DNA of 57,840 nucleotides. It comes from an uncultured Sulfitobacter sp. Lineage in GTDB: Bacteria > Pseudomonadota > Alphaproteobacteria > Rhodobacterales > Rhodobacteraceae. Shown in pieces: positions 18,787 through 26,974 of the stretch; the first letter of the stretch is position 1, and every line of letters starts with the position of its first letter. The stretch covers positions 1 through 57,840 of the forward strand of contig CALKXT010000157.1 in NCBI GenBank assembly GCA_938003685.1, read 5' to 3'. A program made the translations under genes and the position numbers. The notes under the pieces are model-generated. The model saw nothing but the letters and a program-made list of their open reading frames with translations. It was not told the DNA's origin and did no database searches.

Positions 18787-19179
18787 TTGCCCGATGTATT
18801 ACAAAACGCCCTGATCCTTTTGATCCTGTTGCAGGTCAAACATATGTTTGCAGATTTCTATTTGCAGACACCGCGTATGTTGGCAGGTCGTGATCAGTAT
18901 TTGCATTTCGGTCGCGCGCAGCACGCTTGTGTTCATGTTGTGGGGTCTGTGATTGCGTTATTGATGATGGGCGTGGCCATACCCGTGGTTATGTTGATCG
19001 TCGTGGCCGAAGGGGTGGCGCATTACCATATCGATTGGGGCAAGGGCTGGTATTCGCAGATCAAACAACAAACGCCAGCTGACGCGGGTTTTTGGCGGGC
19101 GTTAGGTTTTGATCAAGCACTGCACCAGCTGACCTATATCGCAATGACCTGGGCGTGGGCCTGTTATGGTCTTGGATGA
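18787..19179 (+). CDS. DUF3307 family integral membrane protein
   Basis: 130 residues starting at TTG 18787 after GGAGA. Three or four hydrophobic helices are predicted. Polar residues in or beside the helices repeat a pattern seen in the family: H19 and D23 (KHMFADFYLQTPRM), H46 and H50, E75, H79, H81 and D83 (EGVAHYHIDWGK), and D109/H113 (DQALHQL). Such a set could bind a metal within the membrane, but no activity is known. It is divergent from the ABC/CNB gene with 81 bp between, and is the third member of the DUF3095 locus by position. Confidence 0.78.
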   Translation: MPDVLQNALILLILLQVKHMFADFYLQTPRMLAGRDQYLHFGRAQHACVHVVGSVIALLMMGVAIPVVMLIVVAEGVAHYHIDWGKGWYSQIKQQTPADAGFWRALGFDQALHQLTYIAMTWAWACYGLG

Positions 19180-19255
19180 CGGACCCTCACTAGGAATGGC
19201 CTACCCGACTTAAAAACGCCGCAAAATCTGACCATCCGCGATAAGGCACAACATC

Positions 19256-20401
19256 ATGAGTATCACAGCAAACTGGTCCTATCCCACGGCCATCCGTTTC
19301 GGCGCAGGCCGGATCAAAGAAATCGCGGATGCCTGTGCTGTCGCAGGAATCAAGAAACCTTTGTTGGTCACGGATCGTGGTCTTGCCACGATGGACATCA
19401 CGACCAAGACACTGGATCTGCTTGACGATGCAGGATTGGGGCGTGCGTTGTTTTGTGACGTTGATCCAAATCCCAATGAAATGAATGCCGAGGCCGGTGT
19501 GACGGCCTATACCGAAGGGGGCCACGACGGTGTGATCGCCTTTGGCGGCGGCTCGGGTCTTGATCTGGGTAAACTGGTCGCATTTCTTGCTGGGCAAACG
19601 CGCCCGCTTTGGGATTTTGAGGATATCGGGGATTGGTGGACCCGCGCGGATGCGGACGCCATCGCGCCCATTGTGGCGGTGCCAACCACGGCTGGAACGG
19701 GGTCAGAGGTTGGTCGCGCCTCTGTCATCACCAATTCGATCACAGCAGAGAAAAAGATCATCTTTCATCCAAAGATCCTGCCCAGCGTCGTGATTTGTGA
19801 TCCTGAACTGACCGTCAGCATGCCAAATTTCATCACCGCGGGTACGGGGTTGGATGCCTTTGCGCACTGCGTTGAGGCGTTTTGTTCGCCGTATTATCAC
19901 CCGATGTCACAGGGTATGGCGTTGGAGGGCATGCGCTTGGTCAAAGAATACCTGCCGCGCGCCTATGCGGATGGGTGCGATATCGAGGCACGCGCGCATA
20001 TGATGTCGGCTGCGGCAATGGGGGCAACCGCCTTTCAAAAAGGGTTGGGGGCGATCCATGCGCTGTCCCACCCGATTGGGGCGATGTACCACACACATCA
20101 TGGTACAACGAATGCAGTGTGCATGCCTGCGGTGTTGCAATTCAACAGGCCCGCGATAACCGATTTGATGGGGCAGGCGGCGCGCTACCTGAATATCGAA
20201 GGTGGCTTTGATGGGTTCTGTGCATACGTGGACGCGATGAATACCTCGCTTGGTATTCCCAAAGGTCTGACCGATCTTGGCATCAAAAACCTAGACGTTG
20301 ATCGTGTTGTCGCCGGGGCACTGAAAGACCCCAGCACGGGCGGCAACCCGATTGCGATGACAAGAGAGAATACAACAAAGCTGCTGATGGCCTGTCTCTA
20401 G
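19256..20401 (+). CDS. Iron-containing alcohol dehydrogenase
   Basis: 381 residues of the group III (iron-dependent) alcohol dehydrogenase family. The nucleotide site is GGGSGLDLGKLVAF, TTAGTGSEVGRASVI follows, and metal ligands are in GTGLDAFAHCVEAF and in GAIHALSHPIGAMYHTHHG. It oxidises an alcohol or reduces an aldehyde with NAD(H) in the cytoplasm. It lies 76 bp after the DUF3307 gene and runs convergent with the LacI regulator of the sulfonate cluster. Family members include sulfoacetaldehyde reductase and DHPS dehydrogenase in other bacteria, so a link to the adjacent sulfonate pathway is attractive but unproven. Confidence 0.85.
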   Translation: MSITANWSYPTAIRFGAGRIKEIADACAVAGIKKPLLVTDRGLATMDITTKTLDLLDDAGLGRALFCDVDPNPNEMNAEAGVTAYTEGGHDGVIAFGGGSGLDLGKLVAFLAGQTRPLWDFEDIGDWWTRADADAIAPIVAVPTTAGTGSEVGRASVITNSITAEKKIIFHPKILPSVVICDPELTVSMPNFITAGTGLDAFAHCVEAFCSPYYHPMSQGMALEGMRLVKEYLPRAYADGCDIEARAHMMSAAAMGATAFQKGLGAIHALSHPIGAMYHTHHGTTNAVCMPAVLQFNRPAITDLMGQAARYLNIEGGFDGFCAYVDAMNTSLGIPKGLTDLGIKNLDVDRVVAGALKDPSTGGNPIAMTRENTTKLLMACL

Positions 20402-20419
20402 TTATTGCGGTCTTGTACG

Positions 20420-21445
20420 TTATTCCCCACGCGCAGGACCAAGTGATCCGCGCATCTTAATCTCTGAGGGGAGTTCAATGGATTGGGTCGGGCCATGACC
20501 TGCCAGCAGATCAACAAGCGCGCGCGCGGCTTGTTTGCCCATCTCGCCGTGTGGGACATGCACGGTCGTGAGGGTCGGATAGGTGATCTGCGCCAATTCT
20601 ATATCGTCAAACCCAACAATTGATACATCATCCGGCACTGTCAGCCCCATTTCGCGCGCAGCGCGCAAGGCACCGACGGCCAAAACGTCGTTACCGCAAA
20701 AGACGGCTGTTGGTGGTGTCTGAGATTGCATAAGTTCGCAAAATGCAGCTGCGCCTTGATCAATACCATATTGGGTTTGCATGACCACTAAATCGTCGGG
20801 GTTCGTGCCGCTGTTGGTCATCGCTTCCCGGATGCCTTCCACACGCTCGCGCGCACGGTCATTTTGGGCGATATTTGCTGAAATCAGTGCCAAATCGCGA
20901 TGCCCAAGACGGATCACCTCGCACGCTAGATCACGCATTGCTGCGCGGTTATCAAAACCAACCGAGGGGCGTGATTGGCTGCGGTCAAACGCCCAAGTGA
21001 CCAGTGATGGCACTTTTTGAGCCTCTAAAAATGCGTAAATTTCGGGGCTGCGGTCATGACCAATCAATAGCAATGCATCTGCACCGCGTGCCACCAGCGC
21101 TCTGATCTGTTCTTCTTCAAGGTCCGCTTGATAGGACGAACTGGCCACCAACATCGTATAACCATGCACGCGCAACTCTTCTTGAAAAGCCTGTAATCCA
21201 CGGGCAAAGATCGCGTTTTCCATTGTGGGAATGATTGCGCCAATGGTTTGCGTGCGCCGCGCTGCCATGACCTTGGCACCAAAATTGGGCGAGTACCCTA
21301 AAGTATTTACCGCCGCCATCACCTTTTTGCGCGTCTGTTCTGTGACTTGGTCGGGAAAGTTCAAACAGCGCGATACTGTCGCTGTCGACACACCAGATTT
21401 TGCTGCCACATCGTACAGGGTAGGGGTGGGGTCGCTGGATTTCAT
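20420..21445 (-). CDS. LacI family transcriptional regulator of the sulfonate cluster
   Basis: 341 residues. The N-terminal helix-turn-helix is LYDVAAKSGVSTATVSRCLN and the hinge is PNFGAKVMAARRTQTIGAIIP; a periplasmic-binding-protein-like effector domain fills residues 60-335. It is transcribed divergently from the hpsN gene, with a perfect palindromic operator in between, so it probably represses the hps-com operon until a sulfonate or a pathway intermediate binds. The closest LacI subgroup is GntR/IdnR-like; the effector is not deducible. Confidence 0.88.
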   Translation of the reverse strand: MKSSDPTPTLYDVAAKSGVSTATVSRCLNFPDQVTEQTRKKVMAAVNTLGYSPNFGAKVMAARRTQTIGAIIPTMENAIFARGLQAFQEELRVHGYTMLVASSSYQADLEEEQIRALVARGADALLLIGHDRSPEIYAFLEAQKVPSLVTWAFDRSQSRPSVGFDNRAAMRDLACEVIRLGHRDLALISANIAQNDRARERVEGIREAMTNSGTNPDDLVVMQTQYGIDQGAAAFCELMQSQTPPTAVFCGNDVLAVGALRAAREMGLTVPDDVSIVGFDDIELAQITYPTLTTVHVPHGEMGKQAARALVDLLAGHGPTQSIELPSEIKMRGSLGPARGE

Positions 21446-21539
21446 ACCGGTTCTCGTTGGTTCATCACAGCTTTACCTCAATTGTTGCGACTGCATAACC
21501 GAAAACTCGCAAACGGGAAATGTAACGCTTGCCTTTAGG

Positions 21540-21559
21540 TAATGTAAGCGCTTACATTA
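21540..21559. promoter_or_regulatory. Perfect LacI-family operator
   Basis: TAATGTAAGCGCTTACATTA is a perfect 20-bp palindrome around a central CG, the form expected for LacI/GalR proteins. It lies 94 bp upstream of the LacI start and 155 bp upstream of the hpsN start. A degenerate second copy (ATGTAACGCTTGCC) is at 21520-21533, about two helical turns away. Confidence 0.8.
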
Positions 21560-21713
21560 TGAGTGCAGAATCGGCTTAACCTCTGGAAAGTGGCACGGCG
21601 TTCCGAATATTGGCCTCTTGTCCAGATTGTGGAATGCGTGATGAGTATAAGGTTCTGTCCGACGCAATGCCTGCATCTTTGCTTTCCGGCATCTAACCAT
21701 AGGATTGACCCAA

Positions 21714-23021
21714 ATGACGCGTGAATATCTCAAAAAGGCTACGTTGACCTCTACGTCGGATGCGTCCGACGTACATGATATTGTGGTAAAAATCCTCTCA
21801 GATATTGAAGCAGGCGGCGACGATGCGGCGCGTGATTACGCCAAGAAATTTGACAAATATGATGGTAACATCATCCTCACTGAGGAAGAAATCCAAGCCG
21901 CCAGCGCCTTGGTTCCCGAAAAGCTCAAGGCCGACATCCAGTTTGCTCATGACAACGTGCGCCGTTTTGCTGAGGCGCAGAAAGCCACGGTCAGCAACGT
22001 AGAAGTCGAAATTCAACCCGGTCTGATCGCTGGTCAAAAAGCGATCCCAGTTGATGCGGCAGGCTGTTATGTCCCCGGTGGTCGCTACAGCCACATTGCA
22101 AGTGCAATCATGACAGTGACCACTGCCAAAGTTGCAGGCTGTCAGCACATCACCGCCACATCCCCCCCACGCCCCGGCGTCGGTGTGGCACCCGCGATCA
22201 TCTATGCCGCGCATATTTGTGGCGCAGACAAGATCATGGCGCTTGGCGGTGTGCAGGGCGTTGCGGCGATGACCTATGGCCTGTTTGGCCTGCCGAAGGC
22301 GAATATTCTTGTTGGTCCGGGTAACCAATTTGTGGCCGAGGCCAAGCGCATCTTGTTTGGTAAAGTCGGCATCGACATGATTGCGGGGCCAACCGACAGT
22401 CTTGTGCTGGCGGACGCAACGGCTGACCCAATGATTGCAGCGGTTGATTTGGTGTCACAAGCGGAACATGGTTATAACTCTCCAGTTTGGCTGGTCACGG
22501 ACAGCCGTTCCGTTGCGCAAGAAGTCATGCGTCTGGTCCCAGAATTGATCGAAGACTTGCCACAGGTAAACCGCGATAATGCCTTTGCTGCGTGGCGCGA
22601 TTATGCCGAAGTTATCCTCTGTGCCGACCGTGAAGAAATGGCAGCAACATCCGACGAATATGCACCTGAACACCTAACCGTACAGGCCGAAGATTTGGAT
22701 TGGTGGCTCGACCGCCTTAGCTGCTATGGGTCGTTGTTCTTAGGTGAAGAAACCACAGTTTCTTACGGTGACAAGGCCAGTGGCACAAACCATGTGCTTC
22801 CAACCTCGGGCGCGGCCGGATACACAGGCGGCTTGTCGGTGCATAAATACATGAAGATTGTCACATGGCAGCGCTCAACCCGCGAAGGGTCAAAACGTGT
22901 TGCAGAAGCGACAGCACGTATTTCGCGCCTTGAAGGCATGGAAGGACACGCCCGCGCGGCTGATGTCCGTCTGGCAAAATACTTTCCCAACGAAACCTTT
23001 GATCTGACCGCAGATGAATGA
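21714..23021 (+). CDS. hpsN: Sulfopropanediol 3-dehydrogenase HpsN (histidinol dehydrogenase paralogue)
   Basis: 435 residues. The start is ATG 21714, ten bases after AGGA; a TTG at 21705 is in frame. The protein is a full HisD-fold NAD-dependent enzyme: zinc ligand Q/H in SQAEHGYNSP, Asp in SYGDKASGTNHVLPT and His in EGMEGHARAADVR. HisD oxidises an alcohol to an acid in two steps, and HpsN does the same to (R)-2,3-dihydroxypropane-1-sulfonate, giving (R)-sulfolactate. The assignment over biosynthetic HisD rests on the neighbours: a reductase pair, sulfopyruvate decarboxylase, a catabolic LacI regulator and no his genes nearby. The stop overlaps the next start by 8 bp. Confidence 0.85.
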   Translation: MTREYLKKATLTSTSDASDVHDIVVKILSDIEAGGDDAARDYAKKFDKYDGNIILTEEEIQAASALVPEKLKADIQFAHDNVRRFAEAQKATVSNVEVEIQPGLIAGQKAIPVDAAGCYVPGGRYSHIASAIMTVTTAKVAGCQHITATSPPRPGVGVAPAIIYAAHICGADKIMALGGVQGVAAMTYGLFGLPKANILVGPGNQFVAEAKRILFGKVGIDMIAGPTDSLVLADATADPMIAAVDLVSQAEHGYNSPVWLVTDSRSVAQEVMRLVPELIEDLPQVNRDNAFAAWRDYAEVILCADREEMAATSDEYAPEHLTVQAEDLDWWLDRLSCYGSLFLGEETTVSYGDKASGTNHVLPTSGAAGYTGGLSVHKYMKIVTWQRSTREGSKRVAEATARISRLEGMEGHARAADVRLAKYFPNETFDLTADE

Positions 23022-23769
23022 TCCGCTGCTTGATCTGACGGGTAAAGTTGCCTGTGTGACTGGGGCCAGTTCTGGCCTTGGTCAACGGGCGGCCATTGCT
23101 TTGGCCGCTGCGGGTGCAAAGGTTGTCGGCGTTGCACGTCGCCAAAATGCGCTGCGTGATTGGGCAAAAGCCATTGGGCCAAGCGCAGCACCTGTTGCCG
23201 CTGATCTGGCGAGCCGTGATCAAATCTACGACATTGCAGAACAGATCGCCTATCCTTTTGGCGCACCTGATATTGTGGTCCACGCGGCGGGCATCAACAC
23301 CCGCGAAACGGCAGACGATGTTACATCTGAGGGCTGGGACATTACGATGAACCTGAATCTCGCGGTGCCGTTTTTCCTGACCCAAGCCTTTATCCCTGCG
23401 ATGAAGGCAAAGGGCTGGGGCAGGGTGGTCAATTTCGCCTCGCTGCAAACCAGTCGCGCCTTTCCCGGTGGCATTGCCTATGGCGCTTCAAAGGCGGGTA
23501 TCGGGCAATTAACCCGCGCTATGGCTGAGGCATGGTCAAAATACGGGATCAATGCCAATGCCATTGGTCCGGGGTTTTTTCCAACTGAATTGACAGGCCC
23601 GGTGTTTTCGGACCCCGAACGCGCTGCGCGCAATGCCGCACAAACCTGTATTGGGCGCAACGGTGAATTGTCCGACATGGATGGCCCGTTGTTGTTTTTA
23701 TGCTCTGACGCCAGCGCCTATGTTACAGGTCAGGTGTTGATGGTCGACGGGGGGTACACGGCGAAATGA
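23014..23769 (+). CDS. hpsO: Short-chain dehydrogenase, probable DHPS dehydrogenase HpsO
   Basis: 251 residues of the classical SDR family. The cofactor loop is TGASSGLGQRAA, the active site has Ser in NFASLQT and Tyr/Lys in YGASK. In the hps pathway HpsO and HpsP interconvert the enantiomers of dihydroxypropanesulfonate through a ketone so that HpsN can use all of it. It overlaps hpsN (8 bp) and hpsP (4 bp), so expression is coupled. An unrelated SDR role is possible but would not fit the context. Confidence 0.78.
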   Translation: MNDPLLDLTGKVACVTGASSGLGQRAAIALAAAGAKVVGVARRQNALRDWAKAIGPSAAPVAADLASRDQIYDIAEQIAYPFGAPDIVVHAAGINTRETADDVTSEGWDITMNLNLAVPFFLTQAFIPAMKAKGWGRVVNFASLQTSRAFPGGIAYGASKAGIGQLTRAMAEAWSKYGINANAIGPGFFPTELTGPVFSDPERAARNAAQTCIGRNGELSDMDGPLLFLCSDASAYVTGQVLMVDGGYTAK

Positions 23770-24755
23770 AAGCACTGATTTACGACGGCCCAGAACAGCT
23801 AGATTTCCGCGATGCGCCTGATCCCGTCGCGGCACCCGGCCAGCAGTTGATCAAGGTGATGGCCGTAGGCATTTGTGGCTCTGATATGCATGCCTATCTC
23901 GGCCATGATAGCCGCCGTCCCGCGCCGTTGATCTTGGGTCATGAAGCGGCGGGCATCATTGTTGGTGGGGCGCGTGATGGTGAACGGGTGACCGTCAACC
24001 CGTTGGTTTCTTGTGGAACATGTGCTGCCTGTCAGGTTGGAAAAGACAATCTGTGTCCCGAACGCCTGATCATTTCCATGCCACCGCGCGAGGGTGCTTT
24101 TGGTCAATATGTGGCGATGCGCGACGAGAACCTCGTGCGCGTTCCTGATCACGTGACTCTAGATCAAGCGTCATTGGCTGAACCATTAGCCTGTGGTTGG
24201 CACACGGTGCGATTGGCGCGCGAAACATTGCAAGAGACAGCCAAGACTGCACTGGTCATTGGTGGCGGTGCCATTGGTCTGGGGTCAGGTTTGTCTCTGA
24301 AAGCCCAAGGTGTTGACGAAGTGACACTCCTCGAACCAAACCCGCTGCGCCGCGAAACCCTGATCAAAACATGTGGTCAGAACGCCATCGCGCCGGATGA
24401 TTTGCCAGCGGATGCGATGTTTGATCTGGTGATTGATGGCGTTGGCTATGCCACCACCCGCAAAACTGCGTCCGCCCATGCCCGTCCCGGTGGCGTGATC
24501 GGCCACATTGGTTTGGGGGACGGCGAGGGTGGCCTTGATGTCCGGCGCATGACCTTGCAAGAGATCACTTTTATCGGCACCTATGCCTACACCGCCCAAG
24601 ATTTTCGCGATACAGCTGCGGCGATTTTTGATGGACGGCTTGGCCCACTCAACTGGACCGAAAGCCGCCCATTGTCACAAGGTGCCGCCGCGTTTGCAGA
24701 CATCCGTGCCGGTCGAACCGAGGCCCCTAAGATCATTCTACACCCACATAGCTAA
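23766..24755 (+). CDS. hpsP: Zinc-dependent alcohol dehydrogenase, probable DHPS dehydrogenase HpsP
   Basis: 329 residues of the medium-chain zinc dehydrogenase family. Catalytic zinc ligands are in GICGSDMHAY and GHEAAG; the structural zinc site is CGTCAACQVGKDNLC. The nucleotide fold shows GGGAIGLGSGL. The predicted role is oxidation or reduction at C2 of dihydroxypropanesulfonate opposite to HpsO, forming a racemising pair. The ATG overlaps the hpsO stop. A 45-bp gap with the comD ribosome site follows. Confidence 0.78.
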   Translation: MKALIYDGPEQLDFRDAPDPVAAPGQQLIKVMAVGICGSDMHAYLGHDSRRPAPLILGHEAAGIIVGGARDGERVTVNPLVSCGTCAACQVGKDNLCPERLIISMPPREGAFGQYVAMRDENLVRVPDHVTLDQASLAEPLACGWHTVRLARETLQETAKTALVIGGGAIGLGSGLSLKAQGVDEVTLLEPNPLRRETLIKTCGQNAIAPDDLPADAMFDLVIDGVGYATTRKTASAHARPGGVIGHIGLGDGEGGLDVRRMTLQEITFIGTYAYTAQDFRDTAAAIFDGRLGPLNWTESRPLSQGAAAFADIRAGRTEAPKIILHPHS

Positions 24756-24800
24756 CCCATCCGCGCCCCGAAAAAGCGCGCCAAAAGGAGAGACAACACA

Positions 24801-25307
24801 GTGTCCATCAGTAAAAAGATTGTTGATGATTTCGTCGCCAACGACGTCTCGTTCATCACAACCGTGCCCTGCAAGCAATTGGCCGGCGTGATCGAAGAAG
24901 TCGACGCGCGCCCCGAAATCCATCACGTCCCCTCCAACAAAGAAGACGAAGGCATGGGCCTGTGCGCTGGTGCATTTATGGGTGGTAAACGCCCAGCAAT
25001 TATCATGCAAAATACTGCGATTGGTGTCACGCTCAACACGTTGGCGACGCTCACACAGTTCTACCGGATGCCGCTGCCGATGTTGATCAGCTATCGTGGT
25101 GAATTGCGCGAGCCTGTGGCCTGTCAGGTCGAAATGGCTGTACACACCAAGGCATTGCTGAACCAGTTTTTGATCCCGACATATCATTTTCACAAGGAAT
25201 CTGATGCGGATGAATTGGATGCAATCCTGAAATACACATTCATGGCGAACAAACCTGTTGCGATCCTGACGGACGCGTCTTTCTGGGGAGGCTACGGCGA
25301 CCAATGA
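24801..25307 (+). CDS. comD: Sulfopyruvate decarboxylase alpha subunit ComD
   Basis: 168 residues, matching the N-terminal (pyrimidine-binding) half of thiamine diphosphate enzymes as a separate subunit. VPSNKEDEGMGLCAGAFMGG contains the glutamate that activates the cofactor, and MQNTAIGVTLNTLATL and the RGE in SYRGELREP are typical of the sulfopyruvate/phosphonopyruvate decarboxylase branch. With ComE it converts sulfopyruvate to sulfoacetaldehyde and CO2. The start is GTG 24801, preceded by AAGGAGA. The stop overlaps comE by 4 bp. Confidence 0.88.
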   Translation: MSISKKIVDDFVANDVSFITTVPCKQLAGVIEEVDARPEIHHVPSNKEDEGMGLCAGAFMGGKRPAIIMQNTAIGVTLNTLATLTQFYRMPLPMLISYRGELREPVACQVEMAVHTKALLNQFLIPTYHFHKESDADELDAILKYTFMANKPVAILTDASFWGGYGDQ

Positions 25308-25858
25308 TTAGATCTGAAATCCTGCGCGACATCGCGCCAATCCTGAACCCGCACCTTGTTGTTTGTAACATCGGTCTGCCCAGCCAAGAGCTGCACATGA
25401 TCGACGACAATGAGCGTAACTTTTACATGCTCGGCACCATGGGTCTGTCCTCGTCCATCGGCTTTGGTTTGGCCATGGCCCAAGACAAAACAGTCATCTC
25501 TATCGATGGTGACGGCTCTGTTTTGACCAACCTTGGCACTTTGCCAACGATTGCCAACAACGTCGCGGATAACTTTATCTTGTTGATCATCGACAACGGG
25601 TCCTATGGCTCAACCGGGGATCAACCGACTTATGCGGGCAAGAAAACCAAGCTCGAAAATGTCGCGACTGCATGTGGTTGTGAGAATGTGGTTGTGTGTC
25701 AGGACGTTGACACAGGCAAAACCCTGCAAGCGGCCATCGACAGCAAAAAGATGACGATCATCGTGTCCAAATGTGACAGCGGCAACATCAAGCTGCCTGT
25801 GATCACCATGGACCCGGTTGTGATCCGTGATCGGTTCATGAAAGCTGTGGCCAGCTAA
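25304..25858 (+). CDS. comE: Sulfopyruvate decarboxylase beta subunit ComE
   Basis: 184 residues, the diphosphate-binding half of a thiamine diphosphate enzyme. The motif GDGSVLTNLGTLPTIANN holds the Mg-diphosphate loop, and MGLSSSIGFGLAMAQ and IIDNGSYGSTGDQPTYAG follow as in ComE. It works with ComD in the cytoplasm. The next gene starts at the base directly after the stop codon. Confidence 0.9.
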   Translation: MIRSEILRDIAPILNPHLVVCNIGLPSQELHMIDDNERNFYMLGTMGLSSSIGFGLAMAQDKTVISIDGDGSVLTNLGTLPTIANNVADNFILLIIDNGSYGSTGDQPTYAGKKTKLENVATACGCENVVVCQDVDTGKTLQAAIDSKKMTIIVSKCDSGNIKLPVITMDPVVIRDRFMKAVAS

Positions 25859-26974
25859 ATGGCCTCAAACATCCATTCAAGTGCCGACGCCCGTCGCATC
25901 GCGCGCCTACGTCTGCCTTGGATGGTGTTTGACTATATCGACGGTGCTGCCGGAGCTGAAACAGGGGCCGTGCGGAACCGTGCGGCCTTTGATAATTTGC
26001 AATTTCGCCCACGTGTGTTGCGCGATGTGAGTAAACGGGATTTGTCGGTTCCGCTGTTTGATGGTGTGGCGGGTGCGCCTTTTGGGATCAGCCCGATGGG
26101 CATGTGTAACCTCGCAGGTCCGGGCGCAGATATGATGTTGGCCCGCTTGGCCGCGCGTGAAAACGTGCCATTGGGTGTATCTACTGTTGCCTCAACTGCG
26201 ATGGAACCTTTGATCGAAGAGGCCGAAGGCAACGCATGGTTTCAATTGTATTTCAGCGGCGACGGGGCAGGGACCTTCAAACTGGTCGAACGCGCCAAAG
26301 CTGCCGGATACAAGACCATCATCCTAACCGTGGATGTGCCTGAGGTCGGCCGCCGCCCGCGCGAGTTGCGTCATGGCTTCACCATGCCATTCAAGATTGG
26401 CCCCAAACAATTCATCGACTTTGCCCTGCATCCGCGATGGTCCCTAAATGCGCTGTTCAAAGGCAAGCCTCAGATGGCGAATTTTGACATGCCGGGTTTT
26501 GAATTCGACCGTACAGAAAGCCGCGCCAAGGCAGATTGGGACACGCTTAAGCGCCTGCGCGACATGTGGCCAGGTAAGCTGGTAATCAAAGGCGTGCTTG
26601 ATGCCGAAGATGCTGTTGCCCTGCGCGATGCAGGCGTTGATGCGGTTCAGGTTTCAAGCCACGGTGCGCGGCAACTCGAAAGTGCAGCTGCGCCTATCCT
26701 TATGCTGAAGGAAATTCGCGCCGCTGTGGGCCCAGAGTACCCGCTGTTTTTTGATACGGGGCTGCGGTCAGGTGAAGATGTGATCAAAGCCTATGCGATG
26801 GGCGCAAATTTCACGTTCCTTGGCCGGATCTTGCAATTCGCCATCGCAGCGGGCGGCGAAGAAGGCTTGCAACGTCTATGGGACGTTCTGCGGGATGAGA
26901 CCAGCATAACACTGGCCCAGATTGGGGCGACATCGCTGGCACCAGACGCCATCAAAGGTGCATTGCGCGATTAG
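25859..26974 (+). CDS. FMN-dependent alpha-hydroxyacid oxidase/dehydrogenase, probable sulfolactate dehydrogenase
   Basis: 371 residues of the lactate/glycolate oxidase family: DYIDGAAGAETG at the N-terminus, SPMGMCNLAGPGAD, and the C-terminal FMN loop DTGLRSGEDVIKAYAMGA with FLGRI. The active-site segment reads VSSHGARQLESA where most members have SNHGGRQLD; the catalytic His and Arg are kept but two neighbours are changed, suggesting an unusual substrate. Directly after comE, oxidation of sulfolactate to sulfopyruvate is the missing step between HpsN and ComDE, so I infer that role. Plain lactate oxidation is the alternative. The stop overlaps the convergent ccoS stop by 4 bp. Confidence 0.72.
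   Translation: MASNIHSSADARRIARLRLPWMVFDYIDGAAGAETGAVRNRAAFDNLQFRPRVLRDVSKRDLSVPLFDGVAGAPFGISPMGMCNLAGPGADMMLARLAARENVPLGVSTVASTAMEPLIEEAEGNAWFQLYFSGDGAGTFKLVERAKAAGYKTIILTVDVPEVGRRPRELRHGFTMPFKIGPKQFIDFALHPRWSLNALFKGKPQMANFDMPGFEFDRTESRAKADWDTLKRLRDMWPGKLVIKGVLDAEDAVALRDAGVDAVQVSSHGARQLESAAAPILMLKEIRAAVGPEYPLFFDTGLRSGEDVIKAYAMGANFTFLGRILQFAIAAGGEEGLQRLWDVLRDETSITLAQIGATSLAPDAIKGALRD

Noticed and set aside
14456-19179. Calling the DUF3095/CNB locus a Pycsar anti-phage system
   Set aside because: The DUF3095 sequence is not recognisably a Pycsar cyclase, the partner is not a known Pycsar effector, and no mobile or defence genes surround it. Kept only as an analogy.
21798-22328. 176-codon minus-strand frame opposite hpsN
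   Set aside because: It lies entirely within the HisD-type gene and shows no domain, signal or ribosome site.
21714-23021. Annotation as biosynthetic histidinol dehydrogenase (hisD)
   Set aside because: The fold and zinc ligands match, but there are no his genes nearby and the gene begins a LacI-controlled operon with comDE, fitting HpsN better.
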